Below, one piece after another: positions 31,505-43,386 of a stretch of 64,000 bases of DNA. Under the pieces are notes generated by a model. That model saw only the letters and a program-made list of their open reading frames with translations, was not told where the DNA came from and made no database searches. The position numbers and the translations under genes are program-made. Source of the DNA: Neostapfia colusana (Eukaryota; Streptophyta; Magnoliopsida; Poales; Poaceae); NCBI GenBank assembly GCA_030760725.1, contig JASWHV010000008.1, positions 55,651,671-55,715,670 on the forward strand. Direction: 5' to 3'. Position 1 is the stretch's first letter; the number at the start of each line of letters is the position of its first letter.

Positions 31505-33480
31505 ATGGCAGGCAATTGATCAAGCACTCTGACCGGCGAGGACCGCCGAGGCAGATCTTTGCCGCGCAGGCCCCGGGGAGGGCGCAGCGGCGGCGAGTGC
31601 CTGGTGGTGGAGCGGGTGGTGGAGAAGGTGGCGTTGGCAGGCCCGGCGAACTACCCACTGCTGACGAAGACGAACTACAACGACTGGGCGTTACTGATGA
31701 AGATCAAACTGGAGGCACGCCTGCTCTGGGCAGCGATCGAATCCGATGAGGTTGATTTTCAGGTGGATCGCATGGCTTTGGACGCCATCTGCAGTGCGGT
31801 TCCGCCTGAAATGATATTTACATTGGCGACCAAGCCATCAGCGAAGGATGCATGGGAGAGTATCAAGTCCATGAGAATCGGCATCGATCGTGTCCGCAAG
31901 GCGAGGGCACAGGAGCTCCGGCAAGGGTACGAGCAGCTGGAGTTCCGGGATGGTGAACAAGTTGAAGACTTTGCCATGCGTCTGACGAGCATGACGAACC
32001 AGCTAGCTGCACTCGGAGATCCAGATCCAAATGACAATATCATCGCCAAGTACCTACATGTTGCATGTCCAAGGTATCGCCAACTCGTCGTGTCCATTGA
32101 AACTCTCCTTGATATCACCACCATGTCTATGGAAGAGGTCACTGCTCGCCTGAAGGCAGTCGAGGATAATGAAAGTCGCAGCGGTGATGGTAGGGATAAG
32201 TTATATCTCACCGAGGAGGAGTGGCTCGAGCGCTACAAGCAAAGGGATGGCAACCGGCGTGGCAGTTCATCTGGTGCTGGTAACAACTCAAGGGGGAGCC
32301 ACAACAGAGGCCAGGGTGGGAGAAAGGGTATGTTCTCTAGTTCAAATGGTGAATGTACTGGACCACCGAGCCGGGGCAAGGACAAGTGCCGAAGCTGTGG
32401 CAAAACTGGTCAATGGGCAAGAGAGTGCCGCAACCGTGGCAACCAAGATGAACAAGCTCATTTGGCTGAAGATGATGAGCCTACACTCATGATGGCAGAA
32501 GCAAAGATCGTGTCCAACTCATCGCAGTTCATAGCCGGGACTCAATCTGCATCTCAACACAACGTCCGAGTGAAGGAAGAAGAGATGTATGCAGTGCTGG
32601 AAGGTGGAGGAGAGAACCCCGATAAGAAGAGATGGATTTTTGACACCGGGGCTTCAAATCATATGACAGGACTCAGAGAAGCCTTTGCAGACCTGGATAC
32701 TGGCATTGTTGGGTCAGTTCGGTTTGGCGACAACAGTGTAGTGCGGATTGAGGGTTGTGGTACCATTCTTCTAGCGTGTAAGAATGGAGAGCATCATCCT
32801 TTGTCCAATGTCTATTACATACCACGTCTCACTGCCAATATTGTTAGCTGTGGTCAGCTCGATGAGAGTGGGTTTCAGATTCATATCGAAGGGGGAGTTA
32901 TGAGGATACGTGATGAACAGAAGAGGTTGCTGGCCAAAATTCATCGCAATGCCAGGAGATTATATGTGCTTGACATTGCCATCTCGCAACCAGTCTGCTT
33001 GGCAGTACTTGCTGGTGAAGATGCTTGGAGATGGCACGCACGCTTTGCGCACATAAAGTTTGGTGCATTGCATAGGATGGGAAAGGAAGGACTGGTGCGT
33101 GGGTTGCCTTGTCTATCACAAGTTGATCAAATCTGTGAGGAGTGTTTGGCCAGCAAGCATCGTAGAAACCGTTCCCACAACAGGCAATGCAACGTGCGAC
33201 AGAACCATTGGAACTTCTGCATGGGGATCTCTGTGGCCCTATAACTCCGGAGACACCAAGTGGTAATCACTACTTCCTTCTTCTTGTGGATGATTACAGC
33301 AGGTACATGTGGATCACATTGTTGTCCTCCAAGGATGGTGCACCGGAGGCCATCAAGAATGTTCAGGCTGCGGCTGAATGGAAAAGTGGCAGGAGGCTCC
33401 GCGCCCTACGTACTGATCATGGGGGCGAGTTTATGGCAGGCCATTTCAATGACTATTTCAATGAGTTGGGTGGTGACGGT
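31505..33480 (+). pseudogene. Ty1/copia gag-protease-integrase, truncated
   Basis: The likely start is ATG at 31505, with TGA four codons later. From there the frame is open to 33244. Gag has NYNDWALLMKIKLEARLLWA and a zinc knuckle CRSCGKTGQWAREC in which the usual His is Gln (about residue 285). Protease has WIFDTGASNHMTG (about residue 360). The pre-integrase zinc region is WHARFAH and CEECLAS. A frameshift near 33175 leads into integrase (33187 onward: ELLHGDLCGPI, LLVDDYSRYMW, LRTDHGGEF). Homology stops after FNELG near 33466; the last catalytic Glu, RT and RNase H are missing. Confidence 0.88.
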
Positions 33481-34019
33481 TATGGCTTGGGCGCATGGGA
33501 GATAGTTTTAGCAATGGACCCTTCTGTTTCCTTCTTGATATGATTTAATTACATCTCTTCCATTATATAGGACAAACTCGACTTGACTTTTAAGCAACAT
33601 ACAACTTAACATCTTTGCAAGATCCAATTCTATCTTTTTCGAACAATTAAATTTTAACCTCCTTAATCTAACGGGCCACTATTTTAGTAGGTGGCAACAC
33701 TCATGGCTGTGGCGCCCTAGGTTGGGTGTCCTGGCCCAATTGGATGAGGTTCAACTGGTCTCACTACATGCTACAAAGAAGCGCCAAAATAACAAATAGA
33801 AAAATGGCTCCACGAGGAAGCAACAGAGGATCCACCAAAAGAAAGATGTATTAAATAAATCAAGCAATGTGTAACTAGACTTATGGGTGAAGTTAGACGA
33901 GCCCTCTCGAGTGCACCTGCACTGGGGAAAACAGAAATTTAAGTGCGATTGTCCATGTTTTAATTTCATGCGCACCATCCAAAATACACTTAGGATGCAC
34001 TCAAACAAACTCAATTCCT
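33481..34019. other. Unassigned DNA
   Basis: No coding or repeat family is recognised. It follows the copia truncation point and precedes the Tat-type gypsy remnant. Confidence 0.5.
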
Positions 34020-34390
34020 AGAGCCGAGAAAGATAGCCATGTAGTCATCCTTAAGGAACTCTAAACATGCACTTAAGCGGATTGAGTTACATGTTGTATC
34101 TCATGAGGTTGGTCAAGGTTTCTTCCAGGTTTGATAGGAGGTCAGTATTGTTCTTCACCTTTACCACGATGTCATTAACGTAGACTTGCACGTTCTTTGT
34201 CAATCTAGTTCTATAAGCACCATGACATTCAATGTTAATACGTAGCTCTCATGTTCTTCATACCAAAAGGCATTGTGATGCAACAGAGGACCCCAAAGGG
34301 GATATGAAGGCCATCTTCTCTTGATCTGGCTCCTTCATTTAATATGGTGATAACCAGAATAGACATTAATGAAACAATCTCTCACATCCA
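34020..34390 (-). pseudogene. Old Tat-type gypsy RT remnant, downstream half
   Basis: With several stops and frameshifts the minus strand gives pieces like DCFINVYSGYHH, then NVQVYV/NDIVVKVKN-like residues around the catalytic box, and NLEETLTNLMRYNM-LNPLKC. This is the RT palm and thumb of Tat/Retand-type gypsy elements (YVDD-IVVK, ...LNPEKC). It continues from 49006 on the other side of gypsy-2. It is much older than the other elements. Confidence 0.7.
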
Positions 34391-37300
34391 TGTGAGGACC
34401 TGACGGTACCGACAATCCAGGATCTCGCTGAAGGGTGCTACGATCAGTGTTTAAAAAAAGGGTAGAAAAAAGCGAGCGGAGGAGCTCTTCCTAGCGCCTA
34501 GGCGTTCTAGGAGTTTCGCAAAAAGCAGAGTTAAATCCATATAATATATAATATATATGTATATTTTTAAATTTGAAAATATTCAATCAATCAATAAAAT
34601 TAGATGAGATAGAGTGTGCCATATCTTGTGTAGGCAGCAAGACACTAAGACAGGGCACTACCACCTTGCTAACAGCAACCGCCACCGATAGGGATGAAAA
34701 AAGAATTATAGTTAGTTGTTCTTTTTATATGGACACATAAAACGGTGGAAAGCGAAATTAAGCGGAAGAAAGCAGAAAAAAGCGTACCAAAGTAAAAAAG
34801 CGGTTCGACCGCTTAATGCCGCCGCCTAGGGAAAAACAAAGCGGTACGGTGCCGCTCAGCGCCTAGGCGGCGCTTAAGCGGCCTAGGCGACCACTTTTTT
34901 AAACAGAGGCTGCGATGGACAGCATCGGATAACACACAGAAAAGGCAATAAGCGGAATCTACATTTTATTACATAAACTTGTTTACCAACATAGTTACAT
35001 CAAAATAACGTTATAGTCTACACTCGCGGGCGTAGACTAAGCAAAAGGTTTATGTTCAGCCCGTGAACGTGTTCCTACTAGCACACACGCACACACTAAC
35101 ACAATGGTGTGCACGGCTCCCATTCGACGGTGGTGCCCTCTTGGGGGTCCGTCTCCTCCTCGGGAGCCTCCTCCTCATAGAACCATGCAAACGCTTCAAC
35201 AAACAAGCAGTGAGCATGAAGGCTCAACAAGACTGACCCGTCTCACCTAACATGTAACTCTATATGCGGGATTTGAAGTCTATAATGGGAAGTTCTTTGC
35301 ATAAGGACTCACCTAAGTAGTTGATCCTTACTTTCAGGTTTTAGCCTCAGATTATTGAAAAACCTTGTGCTAAGCCATGTAAGAAGTTCGCAATCAATCA
35401 AGAAACACATTCCTCTTATGGGACTTGCCTAAGGTTGAAAAGAACTTTGATTTGCTCTAAACTAAAGCATTTCATTAACAAACAATGTAATACCTTCAAC
35501 CAGCAACATTTTATCATGACAACTAGCCTGGTCTTTCTACGTCACGGTACAGTGAATAAGTGGTACTCACTGACCGCGAGGGATGTCGATTATAATCGAT
35601 TTACACCTGAAGGGTTACCCGAAAAACCCGTCAAGTACGCCCATACTCGATGTTGCCTTCAGAAACCATCACGGACGTCGTACGCAACACCTTTCATCCG
35701 TTAGCTAAGTGTTGAACCGGTCCTATCGTCCCGAGCAGGAGGTCTCTACGCGGAGCATCCTCGATGCCCGCTAGCCGATTTACACCTCGCTGCTCTCAAC
35801 CTAGACTGCTCGCAATGCCTCAACATATCGCTACCCGAATTACATCGGTTTCCCGGTTCCCATATAGCCGGTAGGTCTTCGGTACCGTTCTAGCCTGTTC
35901 AATAGGCTAGCACACAGCTCGGTCCTCAAGCGACACAAGAAGAGCTATGGCACCCAAGCCCCAAAGTCCTGCTGCCCTGACTCTCCGCTTGATCTCATTT
36001 TCTTGCCATGTGATTCATTGTTTTTCTCTCTAATCAAGTGGTGTGCCTCTAAGCCTATTCTCGCGAGTAGTTCCAACTACTCGACTTGTACCGAATCCTA
36101 TACTATTTAAGCATTGCAGTGACTACTCGAGGTTTCAAATCCTAGACCAAAAATCCCTAGTTCTCTTGGCTATGCAAGTGGGTTTCAATTCAAGACTCTA
36201 ATGCACATCATAAGACTTGCATAAAGTAAGTGATCAAAATAATAAACTTTAAAAGTAGGTTAATGCAAACCAGAGCTTGCCTTTTTGCTGATCGTTGACA
36301 AAATGTTCTTCCAGAGTAATAAAGTCCAGAACCTCCGGGTCTTTCTCGACCTTAGCGACTACATAAAAATAAAAATACGATGCGTGTCAAATTTACATGC
36401 ATTTGCGTTGAATCAAGATTATTAATACTATAAGCATAGCTAGACAGTCCCTTTTACTCTGAAATTTTCACTGTGATTTAGTTACAACCTAGACAAAGAC
36501 TTGGCCAAATTCCATTTGAATCAAAGCTCAATTGAGCCCTGCATAAATAAATGTGTATTTGGCCATAATTAGAGCTCTTATTATTTTCTAAGGATTTTCA
36601 TGGATCAAGACATGACTTTTTGGAAACTACAGTTCAATATGGTTCTAATGGAATTGTTTCATCTAATTTGGAGAATCCTAGCAAAAGATATGAGCTAAAC
36701 AAGTTCAGAGAAATTCTGAAAAATGTTTTTGGACATTTTTCTTTTTCTGTGGACCATTTTATTTAATCACACCATTAGGTGGACTAAATGATCTCAGATG
36801 GATCTGAAATTTCTCATGTATCTCAGGTATATTACAATGAACATCCTGGCAAAAGTTCAGAATTTTCCATAAAAGGAATCACCAGTTAAAATTCCCAACA
36901 GTTTGAACTTTGGAGAATTAATTCTGGAGAAATAATGGTTTTCATGGGGTGAAACTTGTTATGCTCGAAAGTAATCAGAGAGCTGAATCCAACAAAATTT
37001 GGTTCACTCTATTTGGACAATCCTAGTCAAAGTTATGAGCTCCTAAAGTTTTGGAGGGAATACTGAAAAAGAAAACACGAAATGTTTAAACGGCTGACAC
37101 TGGGGCCCACCCGACAGTATCGTCTTCACCCTCTCGCCACCGCCCAAACGCGCGCCGAATGGCAGTACTGTCGCGGTGCGATTTTTGACCTACAGTGGAT
37201 GAATTTTGATGCAGTTTCTTCCTACATGTTCCTCGGAGCACGACACACACGCCAGGCAACTCCTCGCACCTCGGCATCGCCGGAAAAGTGATCGGCGACG

Positions 37301-38800
37301 GTGGATTTGAGCTCGGGTCCAATGGTGATAACTCAGATCGGCAGGGAACATGACCAACCAAGGGGCCGTAAAGCATCACTGGGGAACGGGGAAGCTAACC
37401 CTGCCCTCCTCTTGGCCGTAGATCGCAGGAAAGTTGGACTTCACCAGTGATCCGAGCCGTTTTCACCGGCGGTGGCGAAAACTTGGTGCTACGCTCACCG
37501 GCTGGACCATCCGTGCTAAGATTTGACCTAGGTGATCATTAGATCCTACTCTACCTCTAGCCAGACCAGCTGATCAGATGATCAATCATGCAAGAGGAAT
37601 TTCACTTTGTGATTGGCTTCGGTTCTATACGGGGATCACCGGAAAACTTGAAATTCTGGCTAGCCGGCGCTAAAAGGGAGCTAGGGGGTCTGGGAGGAGC
37701 TACTAGGCCTCGATGCTAACCTCTGTGTGCAGTTGGTTGCAACGGAGCGGCTCTGAGACGACCGGGCAACGGTGATCCGTAGAGGTGCGGCGGCGGTGGA
37801 CAGAGGAAGAAGAAAATGGATCGGTGGAGCTCGAGGAACATCGGTCAAGGGCTGGGAAACGGTGTGAGAACGTCGAGGAAAAGTCGGCGATCTTGTTTGC
37901 AGCCTCCGTTTGGGTGACAGTCCCTGGTTCGACCGGTCGACGGTGGAGCAGAGAGCTTCGGGGATTCGGCGATGTGTGACGTGTTTTCTGTGCGGGAGAG
38001 CGTCGAAGCAGTGGCGAAATGGTTTTGTGGCGCCCGGGGCTCGAAGATGAGGCGCTGGAACACGTCGGCCGTCAGTCAAGAGCTGGAAGCATCTGCTGGC
38101 GAGGCTTCAGCGCCGTGACGCTCTCGGGCATGCGCGCAAGAAACCGAGCAACGCTCGGTGGAGTCGGTTTGAGCTCCTGTGTGGCTGACAGTGGCCCCAA
38201 TTTTTTTATTTTGTCGTCACAAATTTAATTTGACACTTTTGTAAAACTTTGGGACTTCTCTTCCCTTTGAAGTTTGATCAAACTATCAAATCACCATTTG
38301 AATTTGAATGAATCAAAGTGCGAAATTATTTGGATGAATTTGCAGCACATGTGAAGTTGAAATTCAAATTTGGTTTGAATTTGATCCAACTAGCTCATGC
38401 CAAGATCAACTCTAAATGGATTGAAAATTAGTGTGTGGGCTCATAAAAATGTGCTGAGTATGAATATGAATCCCACTTTTGAATTCATGGGATGAAAGAA
38501 GTTTGAATTTGAATTTAAGTTCAAACTATCCTTTAAATGATTGTACCCAATAGTACCTCAAAGAGGTTTGGATTTGTGTGAAATTTGGCATGAGCATTCC
38601 TAACAAAGTTTAGGAGTTGATAGGGTGCTCAGCCCCTATATGATGTATGTGGAAAATTCCACTTTTGAATTATGTGACTTCTTCTCCTAATCACTCTATT
38701 TACAGTGGTTACTTGCTCTTCAAATGTGTTCATATTTTTACCACAATTGAGCTGAGGTGTGGATGAACACTTTTAGCAAGTGAAAAACTTGTCTCTTACA
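34391..38800 (-). repeat. 3' LTR of gypsy-2 (contains a MITE)
   Basis: It runs from TGTGAGGACCTGACGG to GTCTCTTACA. It is 4410 bp, of which 472 bp is a hAT MITE and its duplication; without it, 3.94 kb, matching the right LTR. Identity between LTRs is roughly 93-95% by eye. Open frames in 37680-38230 are GC-rich LTR sequence. Confidence 0.93.
34445..34908. mobile_element. hAT-type MITE, 464 bp, in the gypsy-2 LTR
   Basis: The ends are CAGTGTTTAAAAAAAGGG and, inverted, CTCTGTTTAAAAAAGTGG. It is flanked by GCTACGAT (34437-34444) and GCTGCGAT (34909-34916), an 8-bp duplication with one mismatch. The other LTR of gypsy-2 lacks this DNA at the same place, confirming an insertion. The interior has several GCGCCTAGGCG-like palindromic blocks near both ends and no coding capacity. 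Confidence 0.88.
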
Positions 38801-38818
38801 TTCCTCCCCCCTTAAAAG
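38801..38818 (-). promoter_or_regulatory. Polypurine tract of gypsy-2
   Basis: The minus strand reads CTTTTAAGGGGGGAGGAA directly before the LTR start TGTAAGAG. Confidence 0.85.
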
Positions 38819-38867
38819 AATCTGATCCCGAGATTACAAAGTAAAAATGAGAGAGAATGGTGGAAAA

Positions 38868-40377
38868 TTACCGGATGTGTGACGTTAGAAATTCCGGATA
38901 GTTAACGCGAAGAAATCCTTCGCTCTCCCATGCCGCTTCATCCACGGAGTGATTGCTCCATAAAAATTTATAGAACCACAATGTTCCGTTGCGTGTCGTT
39001 CGGGCCTTTTCATCAATGATCTGAACCGGTTACTCCCGATATGTGATATCCGGTTTCAGTTCCTCGATATCTCTCAGCTGGACGCTGGTTGAAAACTTGA
39101 GGCACTTCCTCAGCTGAGAAACGTGGAAGATGTCGTGCACACCGGAGAGTGCTACTGGTAATTCTACCCGGTATTCAACGGATCCACACCTTTCTAGAAT
39201 CTTGAATGGACCGATGAACCGGGGTGCCAACTTTCCTCTGACCCTGAATCTGTTCACGCTCTTCGTCGAAGACACACGTAGATAAACGTGATCCCCGACT
39301 TCAAATTGTAGAGGGCGTCTTCTATGGTCCGCATATTGTTTTTGTCTAGATTGGGCGGATTTCAAGTTCACTTCAATAAGCCAAACTTTTTCTTCCGCGT
39401 TGTTGACAAGATCAATCCGAAGGTGACCCTTTCGCCGGACTCACACCAATTCAGCGGTGTGCAGCATTTCCTTTTATATAGTGCCTCGTATGGCACCATT
39501 TTGATACTGGCCTGGTACCCGTTGTTGTACGAGAACTCGGCTAACGGCAAGTGATAATCCCAATTCTTACCGTGGTTGATAGCACAAGCTCGTAGCATAT
39601 ATTCTAGGATTTGATTTACCCGCTTGGTTTGCTCATCCGTCTGCGGGTGGTACGCTGAACTACGGATTAGTTTTGTACCCAAGGAAGCATGCAACTGCTC
39701 CCAAAAATGAGACACAAATAAAGTGCCCCGATCCGAGATAATAGTGCGGGGTACGCCGTGTAAACACAGATTCGTGAGATGTACAATCCAGCATACTTCT
39801 TGGCGTTGTAGTTGGTATTGACCGGGATAAAATGAGCAGACTTCATGAGTCGGTCGATGATCACCCACACTGAATCATGTTTCTGAAATGTGGCGGGTAA
39901 ACCGACGATGAGATCCATACTCACGTCCCGGTTTCTTCATGTGGTCAGCCTTCACTCTCCGTCATGCATGTATCACACTCGGACACGTATTTAGCGATCT
40001 CCCGCTTCATCTGTGTCCACCAAAATTTTCCCCCCGAGTTCCTGATACATCTTGTTGCTGCCGGGGTGAATAGAAAACTTTGACAAGTGAGCCTCGTCAA
40101 AAATTTTCTTCCTCAATTCTGGGTTATGGGGTACGACTATCTTGTTTTTGAGCCACAGGACACCGTCTCTGTCCTTCCGGAAACATTTCAGCTCCCACTG
40201 TCTACTCGTCTCCACAAATGCGACATCCCTTGTCATGTCTCTGGGCTGCCGCTATCTCTTTATGGATGGTGGGGATAAGAGCTAGGTTGTAGAGAGCTCT
40301 ATGGGAAACCACATACAATGGTGGCTCGCTCTCTTCCAAAGGGGTGATGGTCAGATTATAAACGTGTGACTTGCGAC
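38868..40377 (-). pseudogene. gypsy-2 integrase and chromodomain (fragmented)
   Basis: Pieces in at least three frames. 40236-39991 is the zinc region (FDEAHLSKFSIHPG). 39924-39667 and 39868-39368 are the core (SMDLIVGLP, ISDRGTLFVSHFW, YHPQTDEQTKRVNQ). 39371-39030 is the C-terminal domain (GPFKILERCGSVEYRVELP). After a TAA near 39030 the frame continues with LWFYKFLWSNHS-like chromodomain residues to TAA at 38868-38870. In the core the sequence QTKR replaces the usual QTER, removing the catalytic Glu. Confidence 0.85.
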
Positions 40378-40739
40378 TCAGCACATCCTCCACCACATTT
40401 GCTTTGCCGGGTGATAATGGATCTCTATTTCATAATATTTTATCAGATCTAACCATCTTCTTTGCCTCATGTTTAATTCCTTCTGAGTGAAAGTATATTT
40501 GAGTCTCTTGTGGAGAGTATATAGATGCACGAGGTTACCGAGTAGGTAATGCCTCCACATCTTAAGTGTGAATACCACGGCAGCGAGTTCTAAGTCACGA
40601 GTGGGATAATTTTGCTCATGATTCCGGAGCTGCCATAATCCATACGTGACCACTCTTTGGTCTTGCATCAGCACACATCCGAGCCCAATGCCTGATGCAT
40701 CGCAGTACACATCAAACGGTTTTCTTGTGTCTGGCTGCC
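40378..40739 (-). pseudogene. gypsy-2 RNase H
   Basis: The frame 40710-40378 has MYCDASGIGLGCVLMQ, RDLELAAVVFTLKMWRHYL and LVHLYTLHKRLKYTF. The third site, normally YTDHKSLKY, has Leu for the catalytic Asp. A frameshift follows at HPAKQMWWRM, where HPGKANVVAD is expected. Confidence 0.88.
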
Positions 40740-41815
40740 AAAACCGGTGTTGATGTTAAGTGCTTCACTAAAGCCTTGAATGCCGCTTCACATGCTGGAC
40801 TCCAAACATATTTGGTAGCCTTCTTCAGCAATTCGGTCATAGGCTTGTCAATCTTCGAGAAGTTCAGAATGAACCTTCGATAATATCCTGCGAATCCGAG
40901 GAAACTTCATATCTCATGGACAGACCTCGGGGACTTCCAATTCAGCACTTGTGTAATCTTGCTCGGGTCTATAGCGATGCCCTCCGCTGAGATGAGATGC
41001 CCGAGGAAGGGTACTTGCGATATCCAGAATTCACAGTTGCTAAATTTCGCGTATAGCTTGTGATCTCACAGCCGTTGCAAGATTATACGCAGGTGCTTCG
41101 CGTGTTCTTCCTCCGACTTGGAATGTACTAATATGTCGTCGATGAATACCATGACAAACTTGTCCAGCTCCAGCATGAATACCGAGTTCATCAAGTACAT
41201 GAAATCAGCTGGAGCGTTGGTGAGGCCGAAGGACATGACAAGGTACTCATAAAAGTCCGTACCTCATTGAGAAAGCCATCTTCGGAATATCCTCAGCCCG
41301 TATCTTAATCTGATGGTACCCTGATCTTAAATCCATCTTAGAGAAGATCTTTGCTTCATCCAACTGATCAAACAACATGTCGGTCCGTGGCAATGGGTAC
41401 TTGTTCTTGATTGTCACGGTGTTTAATGGACGATAGTCCACACAGAGCCGCAACGTCTCATCTTTGTTTTTAACAAATAATGCCGAACAACCCCATGGCG
41501 AGGAGCTTGGCCTAATAAAACCCTTTTCTAGCATGTACGTAAACTGTGTTTTAAGTTCTGCCAACTCCTTTGGCGCCATCTTGTACGGCCTTCGGGATAT
41601 TGGCATTGTCCCGGTGCAAGCTCAATCTTGAACTCCACCTCCTGGTCGGACGGCATACCCAGTAAATCATCCGAGAATACGTCGGGAAACTCATGGACTA
41701 CCGGAATATCTTCCAATCTGACGGTGGTGGATTGGTATACGGTTGGAAGTTTTATTTCTGGATTGTATAGAAGTAAAGAATGATACTTGTGCATTTTTGG
41801 GTGCAAATGCACGAC
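40740..41815 (-). pseudogene. gypsy-2 reverse transcriptase (frameshifted)
   Basis: It includes the linker frame 41812-41528 (EFPDVFSDDLLGMPSDQEVE), then 41606-41247 with MPISRRPYKMAPKELAELK, GFIRPSSSPWG, LRLCVDYRPLN and SKMDLRSGYHQIKI. After a frameshift near 41250 the catalytic VFIDDILVHSKS box follows at about 41110-41150, with further stops near 41060 and 40900. It is intact in domain order but not translatable. Confidence 0.88.
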
Positions 41816-42259
41816 TCATAGGACGGTGTCTAAAACAGTGCCGTGGCAGGTTAACCATGACATCCCTAAGGTGACATCAACCTTTTGTCCCTCTAAAGCT
41901 ATGAGAGACGTAGGGCATACTCTACCCTCTAGGCACAATGGTATTTTTTGAACCATCATGCTTGCTGAAATTTTACCACGCGGTGAACAAATCAAATATG
42001 GACTCTCAGTGGGTAGTATTTGCAAATCGTGCTTAGCAATATAAGCTTGGCTAACGAAATTATGCGTGGCACCCAAATCAAATAAAACTATGGTGGGATG
42101 TTTGTGGAGCTGGAACATACCCGCAAGAATGGGTTCTCCCTCCAGCACGTCATCTATGGCGAGTTGGTGGACAGTGCCGGGCATAGGGTTTGCCCGGCGT
42201 GCATTCATGGGATTCCGGGGCTTATTCCTCCCTGGAAACTGTGGTGCCACTCCGCTGCC
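41816..42259 (-). pseudogene. gypsy-2 protease
   Basis: This is part of a 190-codon frame that starts in gag. It shows HPTIVLFDLGATHNFVSQ, where the retropepsin triad DSG/DTG reads DLG, and VDVTLGMSWLTCHGTVLD. Catalytic Asp is kept but the neighbouring Ser is Leu, which would impair activity. Confidence 0.85.
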
Positions 42260-43386
42260 TTGCTTCTCAGGGCAATTATTGGCGAAGTGCTCCTGGCGAC
42301 CACACTTGAAACATGTGTACGGTGGCTGGCCGGAGCTTGGGGGTCGAAAGCCCGGCATCCGCTGCTGAGGTGCAAACGCACGCGGCATCGCCCAGCTTCT
42401 GCTGTTGTTTCTGCGGAGGTGCTGGTAAGGCCGGTCGGAACGGTGGCTGTGGATACGGCCGACTGCGAAATTGCATCGGTCGCTGTGGTGGCTGCCAGTG
42501 TTGCCCCGATGGTGTGCGATACACCATCCTATATTTTTGGGGAGGACATCCTCCCTCTCCGCTGCTCTGCGGCATGTTGCGCTTCTTTTCTGCTGCAGCT
42601 AACTCCTTGTTGGAGTCCTCCTGAACAATCGCAGCATCAATCATTTCGTTGAGGCTGCCACGATTGAACATCGCCAGCTTGTCCTTCAGGAGCGGATTCA
42701 GCCCCTGGTAGAAGTGGTCCCGCCTCTTCTCATCGGTGTCAGCATGATACAACACATAGAGGGCGAGATCGTTGAACACCTGGGCATATTCCAGCGCGTT
42801 CCTGTTGCCTTGCTGCAGGTGAAGGAATTCCAGCGCGTTCAATTAGACTTGGCGGTATGTGATAGGCCTTGATGGCCGTTCGGAACTCCACCCAGGTCAA
42901 CACTCGCTCGGTGGGTTGAGAGGCACAGAAGTTCGCCCATCAAGCGCTCGTTGAGCCCATAAGTTGTTGGGCCGGCGAACTGTGTCTTTCACGGCTCACT
43001 AACTTGGAGCAGCCCAAATTTCATTTCTATCATGCGGAGCCAGTTGTCTGCATCGATGGGCTCATCCGCCTGCGAGAACACCGGGGGATGCGTAGCTAGG
43101 AAATCTGTGTAGGAACTCTGCTTTTGTTCCTCTCGGTCTTGACGCCTCTCTGGTCGAGACGTATTTGCAGCAACTCGGTGTGCTGCTGGTGCGAGCCCGC
43201 CATGGCCACAACTATATCTGTCAACGTGACTGTTGGCGGTGGTGGTGGCTGTGGTTGCTGCTGTTGCTGTCCCGAGGAAGTCTCGGGAGGCTGTTGGGAT
43301 GCATCTCCCCTCTGACTTGAACCACCAACCTCAGGGTTGGCACGAGTACGAGTCATTCTGAAACTCAAAACAGCAACGGTCAGCAC
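42260..43386 (-). pseudogene. gypsy-2 gag (fragmented)
   Basis: The N-terminal frame is 43386-43096 (Gln/Pro-rich, TDIVVAMAGSHQQHTELLQ). A decayed middle lies at 42843-43095. The second frame is 42842-42276 (FLHLQQGNRNALEYAQVFND, MIDAAIVQED), ending in frameshift. The zinc knuckle CFKCGRQEHFANNC is in the overlapping frame. Composition and order match the gypsy-1 gag. Confidence 0.85.

Noticed and set aside
33700..33725. TGGCGCCCTAGG as a primer site
   Set aside because: Single weak match without an LTR end beside it.
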